Source: Maribellus sediminis (GTDB lineage Bacteria; Bacteroidota; Bacteroidia; Bacteroidales; Prolixibacteraceae). Taken from it: a DNA stretch of 64,000 nucleotides. Under the pieces are notes generated by a model. That model saw only the letters and a list, made by a program, of their open reading frames with translations. It made no database searches and was not told the origin of the DNA. The stretch is from contig NZ_WXUB01000004.1 of NCBI RefSeq assembly GCF_011799805.1, forward strand, positions 558,001 to 622,000, given 5' to 3'. Shown in pieces: positions 36,780 to 45,714 of the stretch. The position numbers were made by a program, and so were the translations under genes. Position 1 is the stretch's first letter. Each line of letters opens with the position of its first letter.

Positions 36780-38759
36780 TTATTGTTTTATCAATTTCTG
36801 TCGGAAAAAGCCTTTTTCAGAACTGATTTCAACGATGTACATTCCTGATCTCAAGGTTGAAGCATCAATCGATTCATTCATACTACCAAGTATTTGTTCT
36901 AACACAAGAATTCCCCCGGCGTTATAAATACTTAGTTTCGAATCAGCTCCAATTTCGGACGTAATAACTGAAATTTCATCACTGAAAGGATTGGGGTAAA
37001 CTTTGCAATCCAACAGACTATTGGTGTTCACCGAAGTTGGCGTTATTTTAGTCATCCCCAGGTTCTTATTCAGGATCTTATTTTCCGCGTCGATGTATAT
37101 ACTTTTAACTGCTTTATCCAAGGGAATTTCAAAGGTCTGATTTCTGCTTTCCTGAAACAGAACGATGGTACTGTCGCTTCCGTCTTCAAAATTGAGTTGA
37201 TAGGGAACCTGCATTTTGAACAAGGAGGTTGTATTGGTGCTTGACGTTTGCTCCTTCACAATCATTGTTAGTTTCCCGTCTCTTTGATACCAGTCGCCGT
37301 AAAGCGTTGGAAAACCTTCGCCGTAGATCCACTGATCGAAGAAATAGGCAAAATCTTTTCCCGAAGTTTCTTCAACCACATGCTGAAAGTCACGTGTTCT
37401 GGCAAATCCTCCTTTAAATTTTTCGAGGTAATTCCGGAGCACCTGCCAAAACAATTCATCATCCTGAAGTTCGTTGCGAAGCATGCCCAAAACAGCACCG
37501 CCCTTGCAATACGACAGACTGTAATTGAAAATCCGGCTTTCGAGATGCGCCGCCGCATCCGGAACATAAACACTGCCATTCACATAATCCATTGCTTTTG
37601 AATGGTAATAATTCATTCTGTCTTTTCCGGCCTGCTCTGAAATAATGGTTTTAATAGCCAGGTAATCGAAATAGGTGGCAAAACCTTCATTCAGCCAGAT
37701 ATCCTGCCACGAGCCACAGGTTACCGAGTTGCCAAACCACTGGTGGCTGAGTTCGTGCGACAGCCGTCTGAAATCGATGTTATAAGGCATTGATGTCATG
37801 GTCTGGTGTTCCATTCCAAAACCTTTTCCCCAAATTGTGTGTCCGTATTTTTCGTCGCTGAAGGGATACATTCCGAAAAGATTACAGTACAGGTTCATTG
37901 CGTCGTGCGTGCGGTCGATCTCATCTTTCATGGCATTTACATGTGCCTGATCGACCAGAAAGTTCTGAATAAAAATGGAATCGCTGAATCCTTCGGGATG
38001 CGTGTAAAAATTGTATTCCGTATAATCGAAAATATTGAATGCCACCAGGTAGTAGGCTATCGGATATTTTGTTTTCCATTCGTAGCGTCGTTTGTTCCCT
38101 GGCAATTCAACAACGTTGGTCAAAACCCCGTTCGACGATACTTTTTCGCTGGCATAGGTGGTTACAAAAACATGAAGCGAATCGATTTTGTCATTCATTT
38201 TCTGCTTGCATGGAAACCACAGGTTAGCCCCAAAAGGTTGTGTAAAAGAATAGGTGAGGTGATCGTAATTGAAGGTGCTGCTTGCCGTATGGTGCAAGCC
38301 GCCTGCATAATCGGAATCGTCGTTTCCGTAACCACGATAATAAATGGTTGCCGAAAAGGCTTCCTCTTTAGAAAGTGGATTATTGATTCCGATATTGATT
38401 TCAGCTCCGCTCCGGCTATATTGAACTGTGTTCCCATTAAACTGAATAGAATCAATTCGCATATTCTGAGCCAGTTCTATTACAAAATTACTCAGCTGAT
38501 CGGCAGTGACTTTAGCTTCTATGTAGGCATAACCCCGAATATAATCTGAACTGTTGCCGCTTTCAATATCGATTTTTGTGAAGGTAATATCGTAGGCATC
38601 GAGTAGGGGATTATCTGATTCAGCTTCTGCTGATTTAAGGCCGTCAATATGGTTGCAGATGTCGCTTTTTTCCTCCATTTCGGAATAAGGAATCAGCGAC
38701 TGTGCTATACTGAAAACAGGAAGGAGGGTGAGCATTATAAAAAATAAGTTTCTGTACAT
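36780..38759 (-). CDS. Secreted M1 aminopeptidase with T9SS sorting domain
   Basis: A 659-residue protein with the start set at MYRNLFFIMLTLLPVFSIAQ, a clear signal peptide; the longer frame has a charged leader that overlaps lysA. The M1 domain has GMEHQ (315-319) in place of GAMEN and the zinc site HELSH (335-339) with Glu358 in NEGFATYFD. The last ~80 residues are a T9SS sorting domain (CKVYPNPFSDEISV ... GMYIVEISSEKG). It trims N-terminal residues from peptides outside the cell or at the surface. It lies 2 bp after lysA and is probably co-transcribed. Confidence 0.9.
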   Translation of the reverse strand: MYRNLFFIMLTLLPVFSIAQSLIPYSEMEEKSDICNHIDGLKSAEAESDNPLLDAYDITFTKIDIESGNSSDYIRGYAYIEAKVTADQLSNFVIELAQNMRIDSIQFNGNTVQYSRSGAEINIGINNPLSKEEAFSATIYYRGYGNDDSDYAGGLHHTASSTFNYDHLTYSFTQPFGANLWFPCKQKMNDKIDSLHVFVTTYASEKVSSNGVLTNVVELPGNKRRYEWKTKYPIAYYLVAFNIFDYTEYNFYTHPEGFSDSIFIQNFLVDQAHVNAMKDEIDRTHDAMNLYCNLFGMYPFSDEKYGHTIWGKGFGMEHQTMTSMPYNIDFRRLSHELSHQWFGNSVTCGSWQDIWLNEGFATYFDYLAIKTIISEQAGKDRMNYYHSKAMDYVNGSVYVPDAAAHLESRIFNYSLSYCKGGAVLGMLRNELQDDELFWQVLRNYLEKFKGGFARTRDFQHVVEETSGKDFAYFFDQWIYGEGFPTLYGDWYQRDGKLTMIVKEQTSSTNTTSLFKMQVPYQLNFEDGSDSTIVLFQESRNQTFEIPLDKAVKSIYIDAENKILNKNLGMTKITPTSVNTNSLLDCKVYPNPFSDEISVITSEIGADSKLSIYNAGGILVLEQILGSMNESIDASTLRSGMYIVEISSEKGFFRQKLIKQ

Positions 38760-38761
38760 TC

Positions 38762-39916
38762 TTACTTGTTTTGTTTGTCTGAATAATAGGCTTTTACCGG
38801 TGTGCGCAGGTTGTATTGGCTCGTCATAACCTGACCGTAAGCGCCGGCACTTTTTATTGCAATAATATCGTTGCGTTTTGTTCCTGCAAGTGTTACGTCT
38901 TTTCTGAAGAAGTCGGTCGATTCGCAAATCGGCCCAACTACATCGTATTTTTCTTCAGGAAGTGTGGAGGAAATATTTTCAATTTCATGGTAGGCCTGGT
39001 ACAGTGCCGGCCTGATCAGTTCTGTAAAGCCGGCATCGACAATGGCAAATTGCTTTTGCACACCTTTTTTTACATACAACACTTTTGTAAGCAGCGAACC
39101 ACACTGACCGACAATCGACCGGCCCAGTTCGAAATGCAACTGTTGATTTGGTCGCAGTTTCAAATGTTCTGCAAAAATTTTGAAATAACTCGCGAAATCG
39201 GGAACGCTGTTTTCGTCGGGATTTTGGTAATCGATGCCCAGTCCGCCGCCAGCGTTGATGTGTTCCAGCTTTATATCCTGTTCTTCGAACCAGTCCTGAA
39301 TTTGATTGATCCGTTCGCACAATTTTTTAAAGTCATTCAAATCAGTTATTTGCGAACCTATGTGGAAATGAATGCCAGTGAGTTTGATGTGACTGAGTGT
39401 TTTCAAAACCTTCAGCACTTCCTCCATATCCATCATATTAATGCCAAACTTGTTTTCATTCAGTCCGGTTGTGATGTATTCGTGCGTATTTGCAGCCACA
39501 TTTGGATTCAGACGAAGACTCACATTGGTGCTTTTACCAAGTTTTGCCGCAATCTCATTGATCACTTCCAGTTCAGGAATCGATTCTACATTAAACGAGA
39601 AGATGTCATTTTCGATGCCAATCGCAATTTCTTCATCGGTTTTTCCAACGCCTGCAAAAGCAATTTCTTTTGGTTTAAAACCGGCTTCCAGCGAGCGCAG
39701 CACTTCGTTGCCACTCACGCAATCAGTTCCAAAACCGTATTCTCGAATTTTTTCAAGAATGGGCAGATTGGCATTCGCTTTTACCGCATAATGAACATGA
39801 AATCCGTATTTATCGGCTTCTTGTTTAACGCTTATCAAAGTACGATCAAGTAAATCCATATCGTACCAGTAAAATGGGGTTTTGAGTGTGTTAAAAGTAT
39901 CTAAGTAATTTTTCAT
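38762..39916 (-). CDS. lysA: Diaminopimelate decarboxylase
   Basis: A 384-residue PLP enzyme of fold type III. PLP-binding Lys46 lies in VHYAVKANANLPIL. The motifs GIHFHIGSQITD, NAGGGLGIDY, ELGRSIVG and GPICESTDFF form the phosphate and substrate pocket and match LysA. It converts meso-diaminopimelate to lysine in the cytoplasm. Meso-DAP is also a murein peptide component, which fits the neighbours: dacB 6 bp before it and the M1 peptidase 2 bp after. Confidence 0.95.
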   Translation of the reverse strand: MKNYLDTFNTLKTPFYWYDMDLLDRTLISVKQEADKYGFHVHYAVKANANLPILEKIREYGFGTDCVSGNEVLRSLEAGFKPKEIAFAGVGKTDEEIAIGIENDIFSFNVESIPELEVINEIAAKLGKSTNVSLRLNPNVAANTHEYITTGLNENKFGINMMDMEEVLKVLKTLSHIKLTGIHFHIGSQITDLNDFKKLCERINQIQDWFEEQDIKLEHINAGGGLGIDYQNPDENSVPDFASYFKIFAEHLKLRPNQQLHFELGRSIVGQCGSLLTKVLYVKKGVQKQFAIVDAGFTELIRPALYQAYHEIENISSTLPEEKYDVVGPICESTDFFRKDVTLAGTKRNDIIAIKSAGAYGQVMTSQYNLRTPVKAYYSDKQNK

Positions 39917-39922
39917 ACAATT

Positions 39923-41401
39923 TTATTTTTTCAATTCTGCCAGCGAAACCATCAGCTTTTCCAGCTGATCTCTGGCTTCCGATGATGAACAGCTATAATT
40001 ATTTACCACCATCGAGAAAGCAATTTCGCGACCGGATTCCGATGTCACATAACCGGCATAGGCTTTTACTTTGTTAATTGTTCCACTTTTGGCACGCAAT
40101 TGCCTTTCGGCTGCTGTTCCCTTAAACATATTTCTGATGGTTCCGGTTTCACCGGCATTTGCCATTGAGTGGAAAAAGGTTTCGAAGTAAGGACTTTCCT
40201 TTTTCATGTGAGTCAGCAGAGCCACCATTTGTCGTGGCGAAATGGCATTGTAATGCGATAGTCCGCTACCATCGAATATTTGCATTCCCCGGGTATCTAC
40301 TCCATTTTTCTCCAGAAATGAAACCATAGAATCAGCAGCGATTTCTGTTTCGGGAGCTGCCCCCATTGCAACGCCGGCCTGTATCAGGCAATGTTCGGCA
40401 AATAAATTTACACTGTGTACATTGGTTTGTTCAATAATTTCTGAAAGCGTTGGCGAGTAGGTTGTGTAAAGGACTTTCGTGGCTTTTCCCGGATTCACTT
40501 TTTCCAATTCAACTGTAGTTGGAGCGCGCTCAGTGCCGACTCTCTCAAGTTTTAATGATGAATCTAGTGCAATGGCTGCTGTTAGCGCAGGATCTGGCAG
40601 CGAACCCTTTACTTCAAAACTGTTTCTGTGAATTGGCAGATGACCTCGAATGTACCTGTTGTAGGTATACGGAGCTCCGTAAATGTATGAATCATCGTAA
40701 ATGATGGAGTCGGCAGTAATTGTATTGTCAAAGGTCAATCCTGCAATTTCGGGCTTAATTTTCGCAATCCGGACCGTGTCACCAAAATTGTTGGTATCGA
40801 AATACAAGGAATAGTAATTATCGAAAATCGACAATCCACACGGGCCTGCACCGTAATAATTTCCCATATCCGACCACGACCATCCCGGAGGAACTTCGTT
40901 GCTATATATGCGATCGTCAGCAATGATTCGGCCCGCTACGGAATCAATTCCGGCAGCTTTTATGGCAGTTACCCAATCGTTTAAAAACTGATGATCTTTT
41001 GTTGTGTCGAAATATTTTGAGCCAAGCGTTGGATCTCCGCCGCCTTTGATGATGATATCGCCGTGTAATATTTTATTTGTTCGGTCAATTTCGCCGGTAT
41101 ATTCAATGGTGGTTTCAAACCGGCAATCAGGCCCGAGTAATTCAAGAACAGTAGCTGTTGAAATTAGCTTTTGTGTGGAGGCCGGCTTCAGACATTTATC
41201 CGCGTTGTATTGAGCAACAACAGCACCTGAATTGATATCGATGGCAAGAAATGCAAAACCAGCAGTTGTAAATTCGGGGTATTCTACCACCTGTTTCAAA
41301 GTACGGTTAACGTTGTGTTTTTTCTTCGCTAATGCACGAAGTTGGGCAAATGCGGATGAGGCGAAAAGTACCAGTAAAACAATAACAGCAATTCTTTTCA
41401 T
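39923..41401 (-). CDS. dacB: D-alanyl-D-alanine carboxypeptidase/endopeptidase (PBP4 type)
   Basis: A 492-residue class C penicillin-binding protein of peptidase family S13. A signal peptide (about 1-20, ASSAFAQ) is followed by the active-site SxxK (Ser75-Thr-Gln-Lys78), then SGLSHYN carrying the SxN motif and AKSGTI in place of KTG. A ~170-residue insertion between SxxK and SxN is typical of PBP4. It hydrolyses D-Ala-D-Ala ends and DAP cross-links of peptidoglycan in the periplasm. It is the first gene of the dacB-lysA-M1 group and has a -7-like box upstream. Confidence 0.94.
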   Translation of the reverse strand: MKRIAVIVLLVLFASSAFAQLRALAKKKHNVNRTLKQVVEYPEFTTAGFAFLAIDINSGAVVAQYNADKCLKPASTQKLISTATVLELLGPDCRFETTIEYTGEIDRTNKILHGDIIIKGGGDPTLGSKYFDTTKDHQFLNDWVTAIKAAGIDSVAGRIIADDRIYSNEVPPGWSWSDMGNYYGAGPCGLSIFDNYYSLYFDTNNFGDTVRIAKIKPEIAGLTFDNTITADSIIYDDSYIYGAPYTYNRYIRGHLPIHRNSFEVKGSLPDPALTAAIALDSSLKLERVGTERAPTTVELEKVNPGKATKVLYTTYSPTLSEIIEQTNVHSVNLFAEHCLIQAGVAMGAAPETEIAADSMVSFLEKNGVDTRGMQIFDGSGLSHYNAISPRQMVALLTHMKKESPYFETFFHSMANAGETGTIRNMFKGTAAERQLRAKSGTINKVKAYAGYVTSESGREIAFSMVVNNYSCSSSEARDQLEKLMVSLAELKK

Positions 41402-41432
41402 AACAAACTAAAACTGATGGAAATTTGTATGA

Positions 41433-41440
41433 CAAATATA
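41433..41440 (-). promoter_or_regulatory. Likely -7 element of the dacB-lysA operon
   Basis: TATATTTG on the minus strand matches TAnnTTTG, 32 bp before the dacB ATG. The -33 box is not clear. Confidence 0.45.
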
Positions 41441-41580
41441 ATATTTCAATTGAATTTTGCTAGTTTTTCTCTACATTTTAAGATGTAGGACATTATTTAA
41501 TAAAATGCAAATTGCCTCCTTTAAATAAAATTGCCCTGGAGCTATGGAAGGTTAAGAAATGCCTTAAAGGAGCTGGATTT

Positions 41581-42705
41581 TCAGGAAATGAACTTCCTCA
41601 TTGCACTATCGAGTTTCTCTGTCAGTATGTTAATCTGCGTTTGAGTGTGAGTAGAGAAAACGACAATACGCAAAATGCCATCGTTTCCCGAACCCTTGTA
41701 ATTTGCAAATTGGATGTAAACGCCTTTTTCCATCAATTCCTGGTGGATTTTTGTCATGGTTTCCATATTTCCCGGCGAAAAGGCCACAATGGGCAATTCA
41801 TTGTCTTCGGTTTGAATTCCGATTGAGCGCATCTGTTCCTTCAGATAGCGGGCGTTCGCCCACAGTTTTTCCCGCATTTCGGGATGCTGCTGTACAATCT
41901 CGAGTCCCTTAATTCCCGCGGCGACGGCAGCATGCATGGGTGAGCTGGAACCGGTCATTACACTTCCCGATTTTATTTGCTGAATAAATCTGGCCGTTCC
42001 CGGAATGATACCACCGTAGGCGCCAAATGCTTTTGATAAAGTGGCTCCCATAAACAGCCGGGGAGATTTCAGTGCCAGGTGCTCGCATGTACCGCGACCG
42101 TTCTCACCGAGAATTCCAACACCGTGCGCGTCGTCAATCCATACCGTACCATTGTATATATCGGCGAGTTCCAGGTAAGTTTCAATCGGAGCAATTTTAG
42201 CACGAATCGGAAACAATCCGTCGGAAGCTATAAGCGGACGCTGCCCCGGTTGCAAATGCTGTTCGAGTTTTTGTTTCAGATCTTCTGTGTCGCAGTGGTT
42301 AAATAAGATTAAAGGCTTATCAACGGTTCTTGCTCCTTCGCAAAGGCTGTAATGTGCACCTTCATCGAGAAAAATAATATCGAACGTATTCAATTCATTT
42401 AGCGCCTGAAGTCCGGCGATGTTTGTGAGGTAGCCTGATGGAAGGTAAACGGCATCTTCGGTATTAAAAAAGTCGACGGCTTTTTTCTCTATTTCTATCA
42501 ATAGGTGTGAGTTCCCGGTTATTGCACGCGAAGTGGCCGTGGCAATTCCGTACTTCAAAGTTGCATCACTGGCTGCTTTTATTAGCTCAGGATGTGCGTT
42601 TAGCTGAAAGTAGCCGGTGCCGGCGAAATACAAATATTTTTTACCATTTACGATCGTCTCTGTTCCCGTAACGCCATCGATAATATACTGCGGTTTCAAA
42701 TTCAA
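41581..42705 (-). CDS. AONS/KBL-like PLP-dependent enzyme
   Basis: A 374-residue fold-type I PLP enzyme of the alpha-oxoamine synthase group (8-amino-7-oxononanoate synthase, 2-amino-3-ketobutyrate CoA ligase). PLP-binding Lys225 lies in GATLSKAFGAYGG, with DDAHG at 191-195 and the N-terminal glycine-rich NYLYFAGTGY-like entry. Neither biotin nor threonine genes are near. It is 18 bp after an L-Ala-D/L-Glu epimerase gene on the same strand, which suggests work on a murein-peptide-derived amino acid. The actual acyl-CoA and amino acid substrates are unknown. Confidence 0.8.
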   Translation of the reverse strand: MNLKPQYIIDGVTGTETIVNGKKYLYFAGTGYFQLNAHPELIKAASDATLKYGIATATSRAITGNSHLLIEIEKKAVDFFNTEDAVYLPSGYLTNIAGLQALNELNTFDIIFLDEGAHYSLCEGARTVDKPLILFNHCDTEDLKQKLEQHLQPGQRPLIASDGLFPIRAKIAPIETYLELADIYNGTVWIDDAHGVGILGENGRGTCEHLALKSPRLFMGATLSKAFGAYGGIIPGTARFIQQIKSGSVMTGSSSPMHAAVAAGIKGLEIVQQHPEMREKLWANARYLKEQMRSIGIQTEDNELPIVAFSPGNMETMTKIHQELMEKGVYIQFANYKGSGNDGILRIVVFSTHTQTQINILTEKLDSAMRKFIS

Positions 42706-42723
42706 GGTTGTAAAAGTGTACGG

Positions 42724-43836
42724 TTAAACAATAACTCGTTCCATGTTTTCCAGGTAGCTTTCGTCGAAACCGGCTCCGATGCCGGGCGTGTCACCAAGCT
42801 CCCATTTACCATTGCCTTTGTATTCAATTCCTCCGGTAACAGGATCTTCAGCCAGCATTAGCGAGGAATCGATGTCGTAATGGACAATGGATTTGCGGGC
42901 AGCCACAACATGCATCAACGCTGTAAGGGCATAGCGTGATTCGGACATGCAACCTACCTGGCATTTTATACCTGCTGATTCGGCAACGGCAACAATTTTC
43001 AATGCGTTGTAAATTCCACCGGATTTGGAGAACTTGATATTGAAATAGTCGCAGGCGCCCATACTTGCCAGGCGGAATGCGTCGTGATGATCAAAAACAG
43101 ATTCATCGGCCATAATCGATATCGGGCTGTTTTCACGAACACGCACCAATTCTTTATTGTTCCAGTGCGGAATAGGTTCCTCGCAATGTTCAATGTTGTA
43201 TTTATTCAGTTCGTTCAGCGTTTTTATGGCTGTAACCGGATCCCAGCCCTGGTTGGCATCGATCCTGATGGGGTAGTCCATACCCACGGCTTCGCGTATG
43301 GCTTTTACACGTGCTACATCGGCTTCAGTGGTGGTGCCCAATTTTAGTTTAATGGCAGGGAAACCTGCCTTCTTGAATTCCAAAGCATCATTGGCCATTT
43401 TTTCCGGCGATCCGATGCTGATGGTCATATCGGTGTAAATTTCACGGGTGTTGCTTCCACCCAATAGTTTGTATAGCGGAAGATTGGCCTGTTTGGCAAG
43501 CAGGTCATACAAAGCCATGTCGAAAGCACTTTTCATGGTTGGATTTCCCTGGACTGCCCGGTCGATTTCCGCCAGCCGGTCTTCAATTGCAAATGGATCT
43601 TTGCCTTTCAGCAGTTTTCCGATCTGTTGAGCCAGTTCGAAAACGGTTTCCTGCGTTTCTCCCACAATGAACACAAAGGGAGCACATTCGCCAATTCCGG
43701 TTAGCCCGGTGTTGGTGTTTATTTTAACCACCACATTGGTGGCAGAGGGTATAACTCCCAATGAAATTACAAATGGTTCTTTGTATGGAATGTTGAGTTT
43801 TATGACTTCAACACTGCTAATGACAGTTTCCTGCAT
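42724..43836 (-). CDS. Dipeptide (L-Ala-D/L-Glu) epimerase, enolase superfamily
   Basis: A 370-residue enolase-superfamily protein of the muconate-lactonizing subgroup. The catalytic lysines Lys163 and Lys165 are in AIKLKLG. Metal ligands are Asp193 (RIDANQGW), Glu219 (HCEEPI) and Asp244 (IMADES), and the second base is Lys268 (NIKFSKSGG). This residue set matches dipeptide epimerases that act on L-Ala-D-Glu released from murein. The gene is first in a two-gene operon with the AONS/KBL-like enzyme and divergent from a small membrane protein. Confidence 0.88.
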   Translation of the reverse strand: MQETVISSVEVIKLNIPYKEPFVISLGVIPSATNVVVKINTNTGLTGIGECAPFVFIVGETQETVFELAQQIGKLLKGKDPFAIEDRLAEIDRAVQGNPTMKSAFDMALYDLLAKQANLPLYKLLGGSNTREIYTDMTISIGSPEKMANDALEFKKAGFPAIKLKLGTTTEADVARVKAIREAVGMDYPIRIDANQGWDPVTAIKTLNELNKYNIEHCEEPIPHWNNKELVRVRENSPISIMADESVFDHHDAFRLASMGACDYFNIKFSKSGGIYNALKIVAVAESAGIKCQVGCMSESRYALTALMHVVAARKSIVHYDIDSSLMLAEDPVTGGIEYKGNGKWELGDTPGIGAGFDESYLENMERVIV

Positions 43837-43987
43837 ATAAACATAATTTAGAAAGGTAAATGTAATAAATAAGGTCTGAATAATGAATGACGGAAATTAT
43901 TTTGCTTAACTTTCGAAGGCTTGTTTCAGGCGATTTTCGAATGAAATTTTTACCTGGCCCGACTATTAGAGCTTGAAAACTAAATGA

Positions 43988-44290
43988 ATGTATATGCCCA
44001 ATAAAACATCGCAACATATTTTAGGTACAGCAGCAAATCTACTGGGATTTTGCCTCTTTATAATAACTTCCTTGCATTTAACCAATCACGCCGAAAATGT
44101 TTTGATCGATGAGCTAACTTCAGGAGTTGCTTTTCTGCTGATTATCTCATCCTTGTTTTCATCTGTATCGATCCGGACAAAAAGGAGTAAAAGAGCAGAA
44201 AACAGCGAACGAATTGCCGACTATTTCTTTGTAGCAGCTTTGGTGGGTATTTTTGTGATCATAGTATTTCTGCTGGCTAATTTCTGGTAA
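43988..44290 (+). CDS. Small three-helix membrane protein, unknown
   Basis: A 100-residue protein with three hydrophobic segments (about 11-32, 43-62 and 79-100) and a basic loop RTKRSKRAENSER between the second and third. Two possible ATG starts lie two codons apart. I recognise no family. The upstream region shares a 150-bp divergent gap with the epimerase gene. Confidence 0.6.
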   Translation: MYMPNKTSQHILGTAANLLGFCLFIITSLHLTNHAENVLIDELTSGVAFLLIISSLFSSVSIRTKRSKRAENSERIADYFFVAALVGIFVIIVFLLANFW

Positions 44291-44353
44291 GTTCATTTTA
44301 TTGCTACGCAACCTTTTTGACAGCATTTTGATCTTTAGTTTAAAACCTGAACT

Positions 44354-44815
44354 ATGAAATACAAATACTTATTTCTTTTGTTGATTTTGAATCTGGCTTT
44401 TTTGTCCTGTGATGAAGACGAAAATCCGGAATGTTTTGATACCACAATTGACATTCAGACCGACTATGATTTATACAACACATGGGAGCTGTTAGGAAAA
44501 GTTAAAGAACGACCATACAAGAAAGAATGTGCGGATGGCGTTGGCGGTTATATTTCTTTTCATGAGGACGGGACTTTTGGGGGCTCATTTTCGTGTAACG
44601 GTATGGGAGGTGAATATGAGCTTTCGAATGGAAATGAATTGAAAATTCTTAAATGTCACCAAACCCTTAGAGGATGTGTGGGGAATGAATCGGCTTATTG
44701 GGAGGAAACGTTTTCTTCAGAGTTAAGAAAAACGAGGCGTTTCCAAATCAACGGTAACAAATTAACGCTGTATACATCGATCAATACAAGACTGATTTTT
44801 AAAATAATTGACTAA
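44354..44815 (+). CDS. META-domain-like lipoprotein
   Basis: A 153-residue lipoprotein, Cys19 in AFLSCDEDE. The mature part has the look of a META/HslJ domain: TWELLGKVKE, GGYISFHEDGTFGGSFSCNGMGGEYELS, then NGNKLTLYTSINTRLIFK. The FxxDGxxxGxxxCNxxxGxY pattern is the core of that family. The role of such lipoproteins is unclear; HslJ is linked to heat and drug stress. It converges on the alpha/beta hydrolase gene. Confidence 0.7.
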   Translation: MKYKYLFLLLILNLAFLSCDEDENPECFDTTIDIQTDYDLYNTWELLGKVKERPYKKECADGVGGYISFHEDGTFGGSFSCNGMGGEYELSNGNELKILKCHQTLRGCVGNESAYWEETFSSELRKTRRFQINGNKLTLYTSINTRLIFKIID

Positions 44816-44829
44816 TTCGGTTGGCTGCT

Positions 44830-45633
44830 TTAACAGCACAACATCACAGCTTTCATAAATTCTTTGGGACTCTCGGCATGCAACCAATGACCTGCATTTG
44901 GAATATCAACAATGTTGGCATCGGGGTAAATTTCCTTAATCAGGTCTTTGTCTTCATCCTGGATATACTTAGAAAGCAGCCCACGGATAAAAATAACCGG
45001 ATAAGCCGTAATTGGAAGACGATCGTCGAGCCAGCTTTTATTTACGCCACCTACAATTTCTTCAAGGTAATCGTATAAAACTTCAGCGTTTACCCGCCAC
45101 TGGTATCGTTTGCTTGTTTTGTTTTTCTCTACATTTTTTAGCAGAAATTGCCGGATTCGTGCATCATCAATTTTTTCAGCCATAAAATCATCCACATCGT
45201 TTCGTGATTTTACCTGCGAAAAATCGATTTCCTGCATGGCCAGCAAAATGTTTCGATGCAAATAGAACTGACTTTCATCTTTCAACTGAAGGTAGTCTTT
45301 TGGGGCTATATCGGCAATTACCAGTTTTTCTATACGTTCGGGGAAATCAGCAGCAAACCACATCGCTACTTTGCCTCCCATACTGTGCCCCAGTAAAGTT
45401 GCTTTTTCAATGTTGTGCTTAATAAAGAACTCTTCCAAATCGTCTCGCATATCGTCGTAAGTATGCGTTTCCGCAAATGGCGAACGGCCGTGGTTGCGCT
45501 GGTCGATCATATAAACCGTATGCTTTTCGGCCAATCGTTTCCCGATGTTCAGCCAGTTATCCGACGAGCCATACAATCCATGTACAACAACAAGCGGCGA
45601 TCCGCTACCTTCTTTACGATAAAATAATTCCAT
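44830..45633 (-). CDS. Alpha/beta-fold hydrolase, YbfF-like esterase
   Basis: A 267-residue alpha/beta hydrolase. The oxyanion region is VVVHGLYGSSDNW, the nucleophile Ser84 lies in GHSMGG, the acid is probably the Asp near VDIPNAG and the histidine is in AGHWLHAESP. IDQRNHGRSP is typical of the YbfF and abhydrolase-11 branch. No signal peptide. The substrate is probably a thioester or ester of small size. Confidence 0.88.
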   Translation of the reverse strand: MELFYRKEGSGSPLVVVHGLYGSSDNWLNIGKRLAEKHTVYMIDQRNHGRSPFAETHTYDDMRDDLEEFFIKHNIEKATLLGHSMGGKVAMWFAADFPERIEKLVIADIAPKDYLQLKDESQFYLHRNILLAMQEIDFSQVKSRNDVDDFMAEKIDDARIRQFLLKNVEKNKTSKRYQWRVNAEVLYDYLEEIVGGVNKSWLDDRLPITAYPVIFIRGLLSKYIQDEDKDLIKEIYPDANIVDIPNAGHWLHAESPKEFMKAVMLCC

Positions 45634-45654
45634 GTTTTTAGTAATTAGCTGCGA

Positions 45655-45714
45655 GCTACGAGTTTCGTGTATCGAACATCGAGTACCCAGTATCCAAAAT
45701 CGAGTATCCAGAAA
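45655..45714. repeat. Short degenerate GAGTATCC repeats
   Basis: The sequence between the hydrolase and pdxJ contains repeated variants of CGAGTAYCCAGTATC (for example near 45680 and 45701). This is low-complexity intergenic filler seen as drifted direct repeats. Confidence 0.4.

Noticed and set aside
37806-38549. A 247-codon open frame opposite the M1 peptidase
   Set aside because: The opposite strand encodes an intact M1 domain with HELSH and a sorting domain; this frame is a shadow.
36780-38759. Inactive M1 peptidase because GAMEN is replaced by GMEHQ
   Set aside because: GMEHQ-type variants are known in bacterial M1 enzymes, and the zinc site HELSH with the distal Glu is intact.
38816-39853. 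A 345-codon open frame on the plus strand opposite lysA
   Set aside because: It is antisense to a complete, well-conserved diaminopimelate decarboxylase, and its protein is Cys/Phe-rich with no family features.
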